35,242 nucleotides of DNA from Prevotella sp. (lineage in GTDB: Bacteria; Bacteroidota; Bacteroidia; Bacteroidales; Bacteroidaceae). Below the pieces are notes generated by a model. The model was given only the letters and a program-made list of their open reading frames with translations, was not told the DNA's origin and ran no database searches. The stretch spans positions 1-35,242 of the forward strand of contig JAFPZD010000007.1 in assembly GCA_017417465.1 (NCBI GenBank), written 5' to 3'. The position numbers and the translations under genes were made by a program. Positions 21,971-30,399 of this stretch are shown piece by piece; within the stretch, counting starts at the first letter, position 1, and the number at the start of each line of letters is the position of its first letter.

Positions 21971-23476
21971 TTATCCGCAGTGGAAGTACTGGTTGACGAG
22001 CTTGAGAATTTCCTTGTGCTTGTCCATGATGTCGCGACGCAGCGTGCGGTCGTTGAAGGCACGCAGCTGGGCGATGATGCCATCGATCATGGCGGGGCTG
22101 AACACACCATACTCCTCGAAGACAGCACGCTGGCGTTCCAAGCAGTCGGCGGAGGCCACACAGGAGTCGGGCAGCTGTGCCAGCTGTGCCAAACGGCTGG
22201 CGTTCTGTGCGTCGTGGATGTTCACATTGACATAGTTACGCTCTGCCACCTCTAGCGCATCGGGCATCTCGAAGCCATGGCGGCAAGCCACGCAGAGGCC
22301 TGCCAGCAGCTGGTAGAGGTCGGCAGAACCGTCGGGAGAGCGCATCTCCACGGTCTGCTTGCCACTCATGTCACGCACCTGCTTCTGCTCCAGCGGGTTG
22401 GCGAGAGCCGCCATGTCGCCGCCAGCCGACCAGCCGAGGGGCACGCGGACAAGCACCGAGCGGTTGCGGTCGCCCCAGCAGACGTTGGTGGGTGCCTCCT
22501 GATGGGGCACAAGGCGGAAGTAGCTGGTGGGATTCTTATTGCCAAAGGCAGTGATGGCCGGTGCAACGTCCATCATACCGGCAATCATGCGGCGGGCACT
22601 CTCTGAGAGCACGCCATTGTCGAGCATCTGGTTCTTGCCGTCCTTCGTCATGCGCATGTGGATGTGCAGGCCACTGCCGGCCTTTCCGGAGGTAATCTTC
22701 GGGGCGAAGGTTACATTGAAGCCCTGCTCGTAGGCCAGGTTACGGATGACCCACTTGGCCAGCATCAGCTGGTCGGCGGCCTGCTCCACGGGAACAGGTA
22801 GGAACTCTATCTCGTTCTGCTCATAAGTCAGCTTGTCAAGGGTGAAGTTGCCCACCTCTGAGTGGCCATACTTGATCTGTCCACCCGTCTGGGCAATATA
22901 TTCCATGCACTGTGTGCGGAAATGGTTCGTCTTGGCGTAGGGCGCCGACTCGTGGTAGCCGTGCTGGTCGACGGCGGGGAACACGTCCTCCTCTTCAGAG
23001 ATGACGTAGTACTCCAGCTCGCCCATGGCTTCGAACTGCATGCCCGTCACCTTCGTGAAGGCCTCGGCAGCCTTGTGAAGGGTCTGCTCAGGGGCACTGG
23101 CCAGCGGCTGGCCGTCCTTGTCGAAGAACGAGCAGAGCATCGACAGCGTGGGAATCACGGCAAAGGGGTCGAGGAAGGCCGTGCGGTAGCGGGGCAGCAC
23201 GTAGAGGTCGCTGCTGCCAGCCTCGATGAACGAGAAGAGGCTGCTGCCATCGACACGCTCACCACACGTGAGGATGGTGTCGAGATAGGCCAGGTTGGTG
23301 ATGACGAAGTTCAGCGTCTTCAGCTTGCCGTCGCCGCCGGGGTACATGAAGTTCACCATGCGGATGTCGTTCTCAAGCACGTACTTCATGATGTCTTCCT
23401 TTGTGAACTCTTCGGCGGGCTTCTGCAAGAAAGCCACCACAGGATTGGCGTTGTGAGCCAGGATGTTTTGTTCCAT
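21971..23476 (-). CDS. glnA: Glutamine synthetase, type I family
   Basis: A 501-residue glutamine synthetase that condenses glutamate and ammonia with ATP in the cytoplasm. Family motifs seen are MNFMYPGGDG-like N-terminal beta-grasp, MGELEYYVISEEED (metal Glu residues), SGKAGSGLHIHMRM (metal/ATP His), NPTSYFRLVP, NRSVLVRVPLG and VEMRSPDGSADLYQLLAG. The adenylylation-loop tyrosine context of enterobacterial GlnA (NLYDLPPEE) is not evident. Length is between short GSI and the much longer GSIII, so it is a GSI-type enzyme. A strong promoter with 20-bp spacing lies 58 bp upstream of the ATG. Its leader contains degenerate TTTGAGR heptamers. No regulator or transporter is adjacent. Confidence 0.92.
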   Translation of the reverse strand: MEQNILAHNANPVVAFLQKPAEEFTKEDIMKYVLENDIRMVNFMYPGGDGKLKTLNFVITNLAYLDTILTCGERVDGSSLFSFIEAGSSDLYVLPRYRTAFLDPFAVIPTLSMLCSFFDKDGQPLASAPEQTLHKAAEAFTKVTGMQFEAMGELEYYVISEEEDVFPAVDQHGYHESAPYAKTNHFRTQCMEYIAQTGGQIKYGHSEVGNFTLDKLTYEQNEIEFLPVPVEQAADQLMLAKWVIRNLAYEQGFNVTFAPKITSGKAGSGLHIHMRMTKDGKNQMLDNGVLSESARRMIAGMMDVAPAITAFGNKNPTSYFRLVPHQEAPTNVCWGDRNRSVLVRVPLGWSAGGDMAALANPLEQKQVRDMSGKQTVEMRSPDGSADLYQLLAGLCVACRHGFEMPDALEVAERNYVNVNIHDAQNASRLAQLAQLPDSCVASADCLERQRAVFEEYGVFSPAMIDGIIAQLRAFNDRTLRRDIMDKHKEILKLVNQYFHCG

Positions 23477-23533
23477 AGTCAGTTGTGATTTGAGATTAGA
23501 AATTTGAGGTTAGATGTTTTGATATTTGTGGCG

Positions 23534-23565
23534 CAAAGGTAGCCATTATTTTTCATACGACCAAA
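23534..23565 (-). promoter_or_regulatory. Promoter of glnA
   Basis: On the minus strand TTTG (23562-23565) precedes TACCTTTG (23534-23541) by 20 nt. The leader to the ATG at 23476 would be about 50 nt. Confidence 0.8.
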
Positions 23566-23613
23566 TAAAAACGGCTTTTTTAGCCGCCCGCCTCCTTTTT
23601 TTCTTTCCTTTTC

Positions 23614-23645
23614 TTTGTCCGTTCTATATTTTTTTCGTATCTTTG
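23614..23645 (+). promoter_or_regulatory. Promoter of the toxin-antitoxin pair
   Basis: TTTG (23614-23617), 20 nt, then TATCTTTG (23638-23645). It is divergent from the glnA promoter; the two -33 elements are about 50 bp apart. Confidence 0.8.
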
Positions 23646-23698
23646 CAGCCGTGAATAAACAAATCCAATATTTAGGAAGGCTTATCAGATAAAGATAT

Positions 23699-23974
23699 AT
23701 GGAAGCAACATTATCCTCCAGACAGTTGCTTGTCACTGTTGACGGCAGCGTAAACATATCAAACGTAACACGGGCTATTAAGATGCTTCGCGGCGTTACG
23801 GCCATTAAGCCTGCCAAGCAAACAGTCAAGAAACCGCGTCTCTATGACCCAGAGACCGGCGAATACCTCAACGACAAGACAATGAGAGTCATTGAGAACG
23901 TTCGTAAAGGCAAAGAAGAGATGTATCATTTTGATTCTATCGAGGACTTTAAGTCCTGGTGTGAGGCTCTCTAA
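23699..23974 (+). CDS. Antitoxin of a YafQ-type toxin-antitoxin pair
   Basis: A 91-residue protein placed three bases upstream of a YafQ-like toxin, as antitoxins usually are. The first half has a predicted short beta strand and helix (QLLVTVDGSVNISNVTRAIKML), which could form the DNA-binding part, and the C-terminal half (EEMYHFDSIEDFKSWCEAL) is acidic and likely wraps the toxin. It is not an obvious DinJ or RelB by sequence, so the call rests on context. It may repress its own promoter at 23614-23645. Confidence 0.75.
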   Translation: MEATLSSRQLLVTVDGSVNISNVTRAIKMLRGVTAIKPAKQTVKKPRLYDPETGEYLNDKTMRVIENVRKGKEEMYHFDSIEDFKSWCEAL

Positions 23975-23977
23975 CTT

Positions 23978-24274
23978 ATGGCTCTATACAAAGTAGTACC
24001 AACTAACTCGTTTCGTAAAGACCTGAAATTGGCAAAGAAGAGAGGATTGCCCTTGGGTGACCTTTACGAAGTTGTCACTATGCTCGCAGAAGAGAAGTCA
24101 CTTCCCGCCAAGCTGCACAATCACATGCTTTCGGGTGATTATAAAGGCTATTGGGAATGCCACATAAATCCAGACTGGCTGCTTCTCTATGAGAAAGACA
24201 CCGAAATACGAATAATATCCTTATACCGTACAGGCAGCCATTCTGATATATTCGGAAAAGGCAAGAAACGTTAG
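23978..24274 (+). CDS. YafQ/RelE-family mRNA interferase toxin
   Basis: A 98-residue toxin of the RelE superfamily, YafQ subgroup. Characteristic are the N-terminal FRKDLKLAKKRG, the segment LSGDYKGYWECHINPDWLLLY and the end SLYRTGSHSDIFG, which include the His and Asp residues typical of YafQ. Such toxins cleave mRNA at the ribosome. The gene is separated from its antitoxin by only three bases. A promoter for the next gene lies about 70 bp downstream. Confidence 0.9.
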   Translation: MALYKVVPTNSFRKDLKLAKKRGLPLGDLYEVVTMLAEEKSLPAKLHNHMLSGDYKGYWECHINPDWLLLYEKDTEIRIISLYRTGSHSDIFGKGKKR

Positions 24275-24345
24275 GAGTTAGGATATACAGCCAAAGAAAT
24301 AGAATAAGAAAAAAAGTGCGTCGAATTCGAATAATTGTTGATTTA

Positions 24346-24377
24346 TTTGGTTGTTTGCATAATTCTCCGTATCTTTG
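24346..24377 (+). promoter_or_regulatory. Promoter of the ABC-F gene
   Basis: TTTG (24346-24349), 20 nt, then TATCTTTG (24370-24377). It covers an upstream in-frame TTG, supporting the ATG at 24399 as the true start with a leader of about 15 nt. Confidence 0.8.
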
Positions 24378-24398
24378 CAGCCATTATATCGAGAAACA

Positions 24399-26363
24399 AT
24401 GATTTCCGTAGAAGGACTTAAGGTTGAATTCGGCGTGAAGCCCTTGTTCAGCGACGCCAGTTTTGTCATCAACGGGCGTGATCGCATTGCGCTGGTGGGC
24501 AAGAACGGCGCCGGCAAATCGACGTTGCTAAAGATTCTCTGTGGGCAGGAGAAGCCCACTGAGGGCCGCGTTGCCGTGGCTACCGACACCACCATCGGCT
24601 ACCTGCCGCAGGTGATGCGGCTCTCTGACGATACGACCGTGTGTGATGAGGCCCGCAAGGCCTTTGCCGACGTGTTTCGCCTGAAGGAGCACCTCGACCA
24701 TCTGGAGCGACAGATGAGCGAGCGCACCGACTATGAGAGTGCCGACTACATGGCGCTGGTCGAGAAGTACACTGCCGAGCACGACCGCTACCTGATGATC
24801 GGTCCTGAGAGTCAGGAGGCCGAGTTGGAGCGCACCCTCGTAGGCCTCGGCTTCGAGCGTACCGACTTCTGTCGCCCCACGAGCGAGTTCAGCGGTGGCT
24901 GGCGTATGCGCATCGAACTGGCCAAGATACTGCTGCAACGCCCCGACGTGTTGCTGCTCGATGAGCCTACTAACCACCTCGATATTGAGTCCATCCAGTG
25001 GCTGGAGCAGCTGCTGGCGCAGTGGAAGGGTGCGGTGGTGCTGGTGAGTCACGACCGTGCGTTTATCAATAATGTGTCGAACCGCACGCTGGAGATTAGC
25101 TGTGGCCAGATTATCGATTACCGCGTGAAGTACAACGAGTACGTCGTGCTCAGGAGAGAGCGCCGCGAGCAACAGTTGCGTGCCTACGAGAACCAGCAGC
25201 GCGAGATGCAGGAGATGCGTCAGTTCATCGAACGCTTCCGCTATCAGGCCACGAAGGCTGTGCAGGTGCAGCAGAAGGTGAAGCAGTTGGAGAAGATTGT
25301 ACCCATCGAGGTCGACGAGGTTGACAACTCGGCCATGCACCTGAAGTTCCCGCCCTGCCTGCGCTCGGGCGACTATCCCGTCATCTGCGACGAGGTGCGG
25401 AAAGCGTATGGCGACCATCTCGTCTTCGACCATGTCAACCTGACCATCAAGCGTGGCGAGAAGGTGGCCTTTGTCGGTAAGAACGGTGAGGGCAAGACGA
25501 CGCTGGTGAAGTGCATCATGGACGAGATACCTTTCGACGGGCGGCTGCAGATAGGCCACAATGTGCAGATTGGCTACTTCGCCCAGAACCAGGCACAGCT
25601 GCTCGACGAGTCGCTGACGGTGTTCCAGACCATCGACTATGTAGCCAAAGGCGACATCCGACTGAGAATCAACGATATATTGGGCGCGTTCATGTTCGGT
25701 GGCGAGGCCTCCGACAAGCGTGTAAAAGTGCTTAGCGGCGGTGAGCGCAGCCGTCTGGCCATGATCCGCCTGCTGTTGGAACCCGTCAACCTGCTTATCC
25801 TCGACGAGCCCACAAACCACCTCGACATGCCGTCGAAGGATGTGCTGAAGGAAGCCATTCGAGCCTTCGATGGCACGGCTATCATTGTCAGCCATGACCG
25901 TGAGTTCCTCGACGGCTTGGTGACAAAGGTCTTTGAGTTTGGTGGCGGACGGGTGCGTGAGCATATCGGCGGCATCTACGACTTCCTGAGAGAGAAAGCC
26001 CCGCTTTCGTCAACGGAGGGAACCACGATAGACACTGTCCTTCATCTTAAAGACAAAACGAATGAGCCCCCCACGGTAGCCATAGAGAAAACGCCCTCAG
26101 GTGGTGGCCAAGCCTACGCCGCCCATAAGGAGCAGCAGAAACGACTGCGGAAGGCTGAGCGTGCCGTTGAGGATTCGGAGATGAAGATTGCCCGCATGGA
26201 GCAACGGCTGAAAGAGCTCGACCAGCTGCTGATGGACCCCGAGAAGGCTTCCGACATGGTGCTCGTCACGGAGTACACCGACGTGAAACGCCAGCTCGAC
26301 GAGGAGGTGGAGCGCTGGGAACAGCTGTCAGAAGAACTGGAGGAATTGAGAATTGAGAATTGA
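24399..26363 (+). CDS. ABC-F family ATPase (ribosome-associated type)
   Basis: A 654-residue soluble protein with two ABC domains and no membrane segment, the ABC-F layout (EttA/Uup/YheS relatives) that works on the ribosome. Domain 1 has GKNGAGKST, SGGWRMRIELAKIL and LLLDEPTNHLD. The arm/linker region (YENQQREMQEMRQFIERFRY) lies between domains. Domain 2 has GKNGEGKTT, LSGGERSRLAMIRLLL and LLILDEPTNHLD. A charged coiled coil (AERAVEDSEMKIARMEQRL) forms the C-terminus, as in Uup/YheS-like members. The last codons and the TGA come from the first units of the GAATTRW heptamer array, so the tail sequence may vary between strains. Whether it gives antibiotic protection cannot be told. Confidence 0.93.
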   Translation: MISVEGLKVEFGVKPLFSDASFVINGRDRIALVGKNGAGKSTLLKILCGQEKPTEGRVAVATDTTIGYLPQVMRLSDDTTVCDEARKAFADVFRLKEHLDHLERQMSERTDYESADYMALVEKYTAEHDRYLMIGPESQEAELERTLVGLGFERTDFCRPTSEFSGGWRMRIELAKILLQRPDVLLLDEPTNHLDIESIQWLEQLLAQWKGAVVLVSHDRAFINNVSNRTLEISCGQIIDYRVKYNEYVVLRRERREQQLRAYENQQREMQEMRQFIERFRYQATKAVQVQQKVKQLEKIVPIEVDEVDNSAMHLKFPPCLRSGDYPVICDEVRKAYGDHLVFDHVNLTIKRGEKVAFVGKNGEGKTTLVKCIMDEIPFDGRLQIGHNVQIGYFAQNQAQLLDESLTVFQTIDYVAKGDIRLRINDILGAFMFGGEASDKRVKVLSGGERSRLAMIRLLLEPVNLLILDEPTNHLDMPSKDVLKEAIRAFDGTAIIVSHDREFLDGLVTKVFEFGGGRVREHIGGIYDFLREKAPLSSTEGTTIDTVLHLKDKTNEPPTVAIEKTPSGGGQAYAAHKEQQKRLRKAERAVEDSEMKIARMEQRLKELDQLLMDPEKASDMVLVTEYTDVKRQLDEEVERWEQLSEELEELRIEN

Positions 26364-26503
26364 GAATTGTGAATTATGAATTGTGAATTGTGAATTGAGA
26401 ATTATGAATTGTGAATTATGAATTGTGAATTATGAATTGTGAATTGTGAATTGTGAATTGAGAATTGAGAATTATGAATTGTGAATTGTGAATTGTGAAT
26501 TAT
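26343..26503. repeat. GAATTRW heptamer array, 23 units
   Basis: Exactly 23 consecutive heptamers (161 bp), mostly GAATTGT, GAATTAT or GAATTGA. It overlaps the last seven codons of the ABC-F gene and fills nearly the whole gap before the M13 peptidase. Confidence 0.95.
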
Positions 26504-26533
26504 TATATACCATTAACAACAAACATCAAATCT

Positions 26534-28564
26534 ATGAAAGCAAAACTTATGATTGCAGTTGCATCACTGGCACTTGCTGCCTGTGGCACAAACGGGCTGA
26601 AGTCGGGCATCGACTTAGGCAATCTTGACACCACGGCACAGCCTGGTGAGAATTTCTACCAGTACGCTTGCGGCGGATGGATGGAGAAGAATCCGCTGCC
26701 CGCAGCTTACTCACGTTATGGTTCCTTCGACGCCCTCGCCGAGGAGAACACGAAGCGCGTCAACGGTATTCTCGACGAACTGCTGAAGAACACTTACGAG
26801 CAGGGCACGCCCGAGCAAAAGCTCAGCGACCTGTACAAACTGGCCATGGACAGCGTGCGTCGTGACCAGGAGGGTATAGCCCCCGTCATGGGTATCATCG
26901 AACAGCTTGAGGCTGCCAAGACGAAGGACGACCTGTTCCAGATTCAGCTGGCCATGGCTCCCTACGGCGATTCCGAGTTCTTTGGTGCTGGTCTTGGTGC
27001 TGACGAGAAAGACGCTAAGAACAACATCCTCGGCGTAAGCCAGGGTGGACTGGTGCTCGGCCAGAAGGACTATTACCTTGAGAACGACTCCGCTACGGCC
27101 AACATCCGTGAGGAGTACAAGAAGCACATCGTGCGCATGTTCCAGCTCTTCGGCTTCAGCGAGGAGCAGGCACAGGTGAAGCGCGACAACATCATGCGCC
27201 TTGAGACGGCCCTCGCCCTGGTGTCGCGTTCACGCACCGAGCTGCGTGACCCACAGCGCAACTACAACAAGACCACCCTGCAGGAGTTCCAGAAGAACTA
27301 CCCCAACCTGCAGCTTGAGAAGCTGATGAACGCTCAGGGCATCGACAGCAAGTTCTTCCAGACGCTGGTCGTCGGACAGCCGGAATTCATGGCAGGTGCC
27401 GACAAGATTATCGCCACGATGAACGCCGATGAGTATCGCGACTACATGGAGTGGGGACAGATACTGAGTGCAGCCGGCATGCTGAGCGACGAGGTGCGTG
27501 CTGCCAACTTCGAGTTCTTTGGCAAGGTGCTCTCCGGACGCAAGGAGGACCATCCTCTGTGGCGTCGTTCCACCCAGCAGCTCGAGGGACAGATGGGTGA
27601 GGCTCTCGGCAAGATCTACGCCGAGAAGTACTTCCCCGCCGAGGCCAAGGAGCGCATGGTGAAGCTCATCGGCAACCTGCAGACAGCCCTTGCCGAGCGT
27701 ATCAAGGCTCAGGACTGGATGAGTGACTCAACAAAGCAGAACGCCCTGGAGAAGCTCTCGACCTTCTATGTCAAGGTTGGCTATCCCGACAAGTGGACCG
27801 ACTTCTCCGACCTGAACATCGACCCCACCAAGTCGTACTACGAGAACGTCAAGGAGTGCCGCCGCTTCTGGAATGCTTGGAACATCGAGCATAAGGCCGG
27901 CAAGCCCGTCGACCGCGACGAGTGGTACATGTTCCCACAGACCGTCAACGCCTACTACAACCCGACGACCAACGAGATCTGCTTCCCCGCAGGCATCCTG
28001 CAGCCTCCCTTCTTCGACATGCAGGCCGACGATGCCTTTAACTACGGTGCCATCGGCGTGGTCATTGGCCATGAGATGACCCACGGCTTTGACGACCAGG
28101 GCCGCCAGTACGACAAGGACGGTAACATGCACGACTGGTGGACGGAGCAAGACGGCGAGAACTTCAAGGAGCGCACCGACAAGTATGCCGACTTCTTCTC
28201 GGCCATCGAGGTGCTGCCTGGCCTCAATGCCAACGGACGACTGACACTGGGTGAGAACCTGGCCGACCACGGTGGACTGCAGGTGGCCTTCACCGCTTTT
28301 AAGAACGCCACCGCCGAGGTTCCTCTCGGCGACATCGACGGCTTTACGCCCGAGCAGCGCTTCTTCCTGGCATACGCTGGTGTATGGGCCGGCAACGTCA
28401 ACGAGGAGGAGATTCGTAACCGCACGAAGAGCGACCCCCACGCCCTTGGCAAGTGGCGTGTCAACGGTGCCCTGCCTCACATTGACGCCTGGTACGAGGC
28501 CTTCAACATTCAGCCCACTGACAAGCTGTATATCCCCAAGGAGGAGCGTCTGCCCCTGTGGTGA
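26534..28564 (+). CDS. M13-family zinc metallopeptidase lipoprotein (PepO/neprilysin-like)
   Basis: A 676-residue M13 peptidase, a zinc endopeptidase of the PepO/neprilysin type. The signal peptide MKAKLMIAVASLALAAC ends in a lipobox, so it is probably outer-membrane or periplasmic. The N-terminal domain begins PGENFYQYACGGWMEKNPLP, typical of M13. The zinc site is HEMTH (H513, E514, H517) followed by GFDDQGRQYDKDG; the third ligand is in GENLADHGG (E574). VNAYYNP and the final segment also fit. Length is normal. ATG 26534 is chosen because the in-frame extension is encoded by the repeat. No partner gene is apparent. Confidence 0.94.
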   Translation: MKAKLMIAVASLALAACGTNGLKSGIDLGNLDTTAQPGENFYQYACGGWMEKNPLPAAYSRYGSFDALAEENTKRVNGILDELLKNTYEQGTPEQKLSDLYKLAMDSVRRDQEGIAPVMGIIEQLEAAKTKDDLFQIQLAMAPYGDSEFFGAGLGADEKDAKNNILGVSQGGLVLGQKDYYLENDSATANIREEYKKHIVRMFQLFGFSEEQAQVKRDNIMRLETALALVSRSRTELRDPQRNYNKTTLQEFQKNYPNLQLEKLMNAQGIDSKFFQTLVVGQPEFMAGADKIIATMNADEYRDYMEWGQILSAAGMLSDEVRAANFEFFGKVLSGRKEDHPLWRRSTQQLEGQMGEALGKIYAEKYFPAEAKERMVKLIGNLQTALAERIKAQDWMSDSTKQNALEKLSTFYVKVGYPDKWTDFSDLNIDPTKSYYENVKECRRFWNAWNIEHKAGKPVDRDEWYMFPQTVNAYYNPTTNEICFPAGILQPPFFDMQADDAFNYGAIGVVIGHEMTHGFDDQGRQYDKDGNMHDWWTEQDGENFKERTDKYADFFSAIEVLPGLNANGRLTLGENLADHGGLQVAFTAFKNATAEVPLGDIDGFTPEQRFFLAYAGVWAGNVNEEEIRNRTKSDPHALGKWRVNGALPHIDAWYEAFNIQPTDKLYIPKEERLPLW

Positions 28565-28568
28565 TTCT

Positions 28569-28650
28569 TTGAGGAGATGATTCTTTGAGGAGATGAGGAG
28601 ATGAGGAGATGAGGAGGTGAAGTAGAATAGCGCCTCCCCTCCTCTACTCC
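28569..28650. repeat. GAGGAGATGAGGAG purine-rich repeat
   Basis: Units of GAGGAGAT follow the M13 peptidase stop, then a CTCC-rich stretch. It is related to the polypurine part of the dispersed ~100-bp repeat (GAGGTGAAGTAGAATAG). Confidence 0.7.
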
Positions 28651-28664
28651 TTACAGCGTAGCCC

Positions 28665-28862
28665 AAATCGTCAAATCGTAAATTACTTTCGGCGCAGCCC
28701 AAATTGTAAATTGGACTCCGAGCTTGCTCGCCTGAGCACCTACGGAGCGCAAGAAATCGTCAAATCGTAAATTACTTTCGGCGCAGCCCAAATTGTAAAT
28801 TGAACTCCGAGCTTGCTCGCCTGAGCACCTACGGAGCGCAAGAAATCGTCAAATTGTAAATT
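28665..28862. repeat. 89-bp tandem duplication upstream of metA
   Basis: Two full units (28665-28753, 28754-28842) and the start of a third. Each contains AAATCGTCAAATCGTAAATT, GGCGCAGCCCAAATTGTAAA and the palindromic core GAGCTTGCTCG followed by ACGGAGCGCAAG. The third unit ends just before the metA start. This fills the 304-bp gap; no riboswitch is recognisable. Confidence 0.9.
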
Positions 28863-28868
28863 ACTTCG

Positions 28869-29786
28869 ATGCCATTAAGACTCCCCGACCGTTTGCCAGC
28901 CATTGACCTGCTGAAACGCGAGAATATCTTCGTGATGAGCACCACACGTGCTCATCACCAGGATATTCGACCGCTACGCATCGTCATCCTCAACCTCATG
29001 CCGCTGAAGATCACCACCGAGACCGACCTCATCCGTCTGCTGTCAAACACGCCGTTACAGATCGACATCAGCTTCATGAAGCTGAAGAGCCATACGCCGA
29101 AGAACACCCCGGTGGAGCACATGATGATGTTCTACCGCGACTTCTCCTCCATGCGTGAGGAGAAGTTCGACGGTATGATCATCACAGGAGCTCCCGTCGA
29201 GGCCATGCCTTTCGAGGAGGTGACCTATTGGGAGGAGATGGTCGACATCTTCCAGTGGGCGCGTACCCACGTCACCTCGACACTCTACATCTGCTGGGCG
29301 GCACAAGCAGGCCTCTACTATTATTACAACATCCCGAAGTATGCCCTACCCCAGAAGATGTTCGGCATCTTCCCGCAAAGCATTCTTGAGCCGCTACTCC
29401 CCATCTTTCGTGGTTTCGACGAGACGTTCATGATGCCCCACAGCCGCCACTCAGAGATTCGCCGCGACGACATCCTCGCAAACGATGCGCTCCAGCTCAT
29501 TGCCGAGGGCGACACCTGCGGCCCCAGCATCATCATGGCACGTGGTGGCCGTGAGTTCTTCATTACTGGGCACTTGGAGTATGCACCCAACACATTAGAC
29601 ACTGAGTACCGCCGCGACCGCGACCAGCGCCCCGACGTGCTGCTGCCCCGCAACTACTACCGCGACGACAATCCTGAGCAACCGCCAATAGTTACCTGGC
29701 GTGCTCACGCGAACCTCTTTTATAGTAATTGGATAAACTACTACGTCTATCAGGAGACGCCTTACGACATCTCGGCCATTCAATGA
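28869..29786 (+). CDS. metA: Homoserine O-acyltransferase, MetA family (predicted acetyl-CoA type)
   Basis: A 305-residue MetA-family enzyme that acylates homoserine in methionine synthesis. The catalytic Cys is in YICWAAQAGLYYYY (C142), with K47 (LMPLK), H235 and E237 (GHLEY) at their expected places. Residue 111, which in characterised MetA proteins tracks acyl-donor choice (Gly for succinyl-CoA, Glu for acetyl-CoA), is Glu in TGAPVEAMPFEEV. So it is more likely an acetyltransferase, although annotation pipelines usually write succinyltransferase. Length is normal and the N-terminus PLRLPDRLPA is typical. The start ATG follows a repeat. Confidence 0.93.
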   Translation: MPLRLPDRLPAIDLLKRENIFVMSTTRAHHQDIRPLRIVILNLMPLKITTETDLIRLLSNTPLQIDISFMKLKSHTPKNTPVEHMMMFYRDFSSMREEKFDGMIITGAPVEAMPFEEVTYWEEMVDIFQWARTHVTSTLYICWAAQAGLYYYYNIPKYALPQKMFGIFPQSILEPLLPIFRGFDETFMMPHSRHSEIRRDDILANDALQLIAEGDTCGPSIIMARGGREFFITGHLEYAPNTLDTEYRRDRDQRPDVLLPRNYYRDDNPEQPPIVTWRAHANLFYSNWINYYVYQETPYDISAIQ

Positions 29787-29908
29787 GGAGTTGAGGAGAT
29801 GGGGAGGTGAGGAAATAAGGAGTTGGGGAGGTGAGGAGATGAGGAGGTGAGGAGGTAAAGTAGGATAGAAGCTATATATCTACTTTACCTCCCCAACTCC
29901 CCAACTCC
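29784..29908. repeat. Purine-rich repeat and hairpin between convergent genes
   Basis: GAGGAGTTGAGGAG-type units run from the metA stop. GGAGGTAAAGTAG (29851-29863) pairs perfectly with CTACTTTACCTCC (29880-29892) around a 16-nt loop. The remainder of the arms is partly complementary. It may be a bidirectional terminator and shares the GAGGTAAAGTAGGATAGA core of the dispersed repeat. Confidence 0.7.
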
Positions 29909-29913
29909 TCAGA

Positions 29914-30327
29914 TTAGTATCCGAAGAAATCAAAGAAGAAGATGACGGCGGCGTCACGCATCGACACGCCCTCCACCCTGCCAATGGTCGAGTTGTTGCG
30001 GTCGCGCACGGTGCCGTCGCGATCGACCTTGCCCAGTGTCGAGTTGTTACGATCACGGACGGTACCATCGCTCGCTATCTTACCTATCGTCGAGTTGTTG
30101 CGGTCACGCACAGTGCCGTCGCGATCGACCTTGCCCAGTGTCGAGTTGTTACGATCACGGATGGTACCGTCGCTCTCTATCTTTCCAAGTGTTGAATTGT
30201 TGCGGTCACGCACCGTCCCGTTGCTGTCCACTTTGCCCATCGTGGCATTATGGCGGTCACGCACAGTCTGGGCCATCCCCGTGGTCACACAGCCCATCAT
30301 CAGCAGAACTAACAGAATCTTTTTCAT
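29914..30327 (-). CDS. Secreted 17-residue-repeat protein (beta-flower-like)
   Basis: A 137-residue protein with a signal peptide (MKKILLVLLMMGCVTTGMAQ) and six tandem copies of a 17-residue motif, consensus TVRDRNNSTLGKVDRDG. The first copy is TVRDRHNATMGKVDSNG. The DNA is a matching 51-bp repeat with very few changes, so copy number may vary. Repeated NG/DG turns and alternating polar-hydrophobic residues suggest a beta-solenoid or closed beta-flower; from memory it resembles Bacteroidetes proteins annotated as '5-fold beta-flower'. The C-terminus is a short hydrophobic tail, AAVIFFFDFFGY. Function unknown, likely periplasmic or surface-located. Confidence 0.75.
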   Translation of the reverse strand: MKKILLVLLMMGCVTTGMAQTVRDRHNATMGKVDSNGTVRDRNNSTLGKIESDGTIRDRNNSTLGKVDRDGTVRDRNNSTIGKIASDGTVRDRNNSTLGKVDRDGTVRDRNNSTIGRVEGVSMRDAAVIFFFDFFGY

Positions 30328-30399
30328 ACGCCATTCATTTTTTATTTTTCATCTTTAAGTAACTATTCAAATTGAGTTTATAACAACTACACCATTTCT

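Noticed and set aside
24528-25964. 478-residue minus-strand frame opposite the ABC-F gene
   Set aside because: Long antisense frames arise from codon bias here. The plus strand carries complete ABC motifs and a promoter.
28565-28868. SAM or other riboswitch upstream of metA
   Set aside because: The gap is made up of the 89-bp tandem repeat, with no recognisable riboswitch core.
29942-30358. Plus-strand frames across the 17-residue-repeat gene
   Set aside because: They translate the 51-bp repeat in antisense and lack a signal peptide; the minus frame has a good signal peptide and stop.
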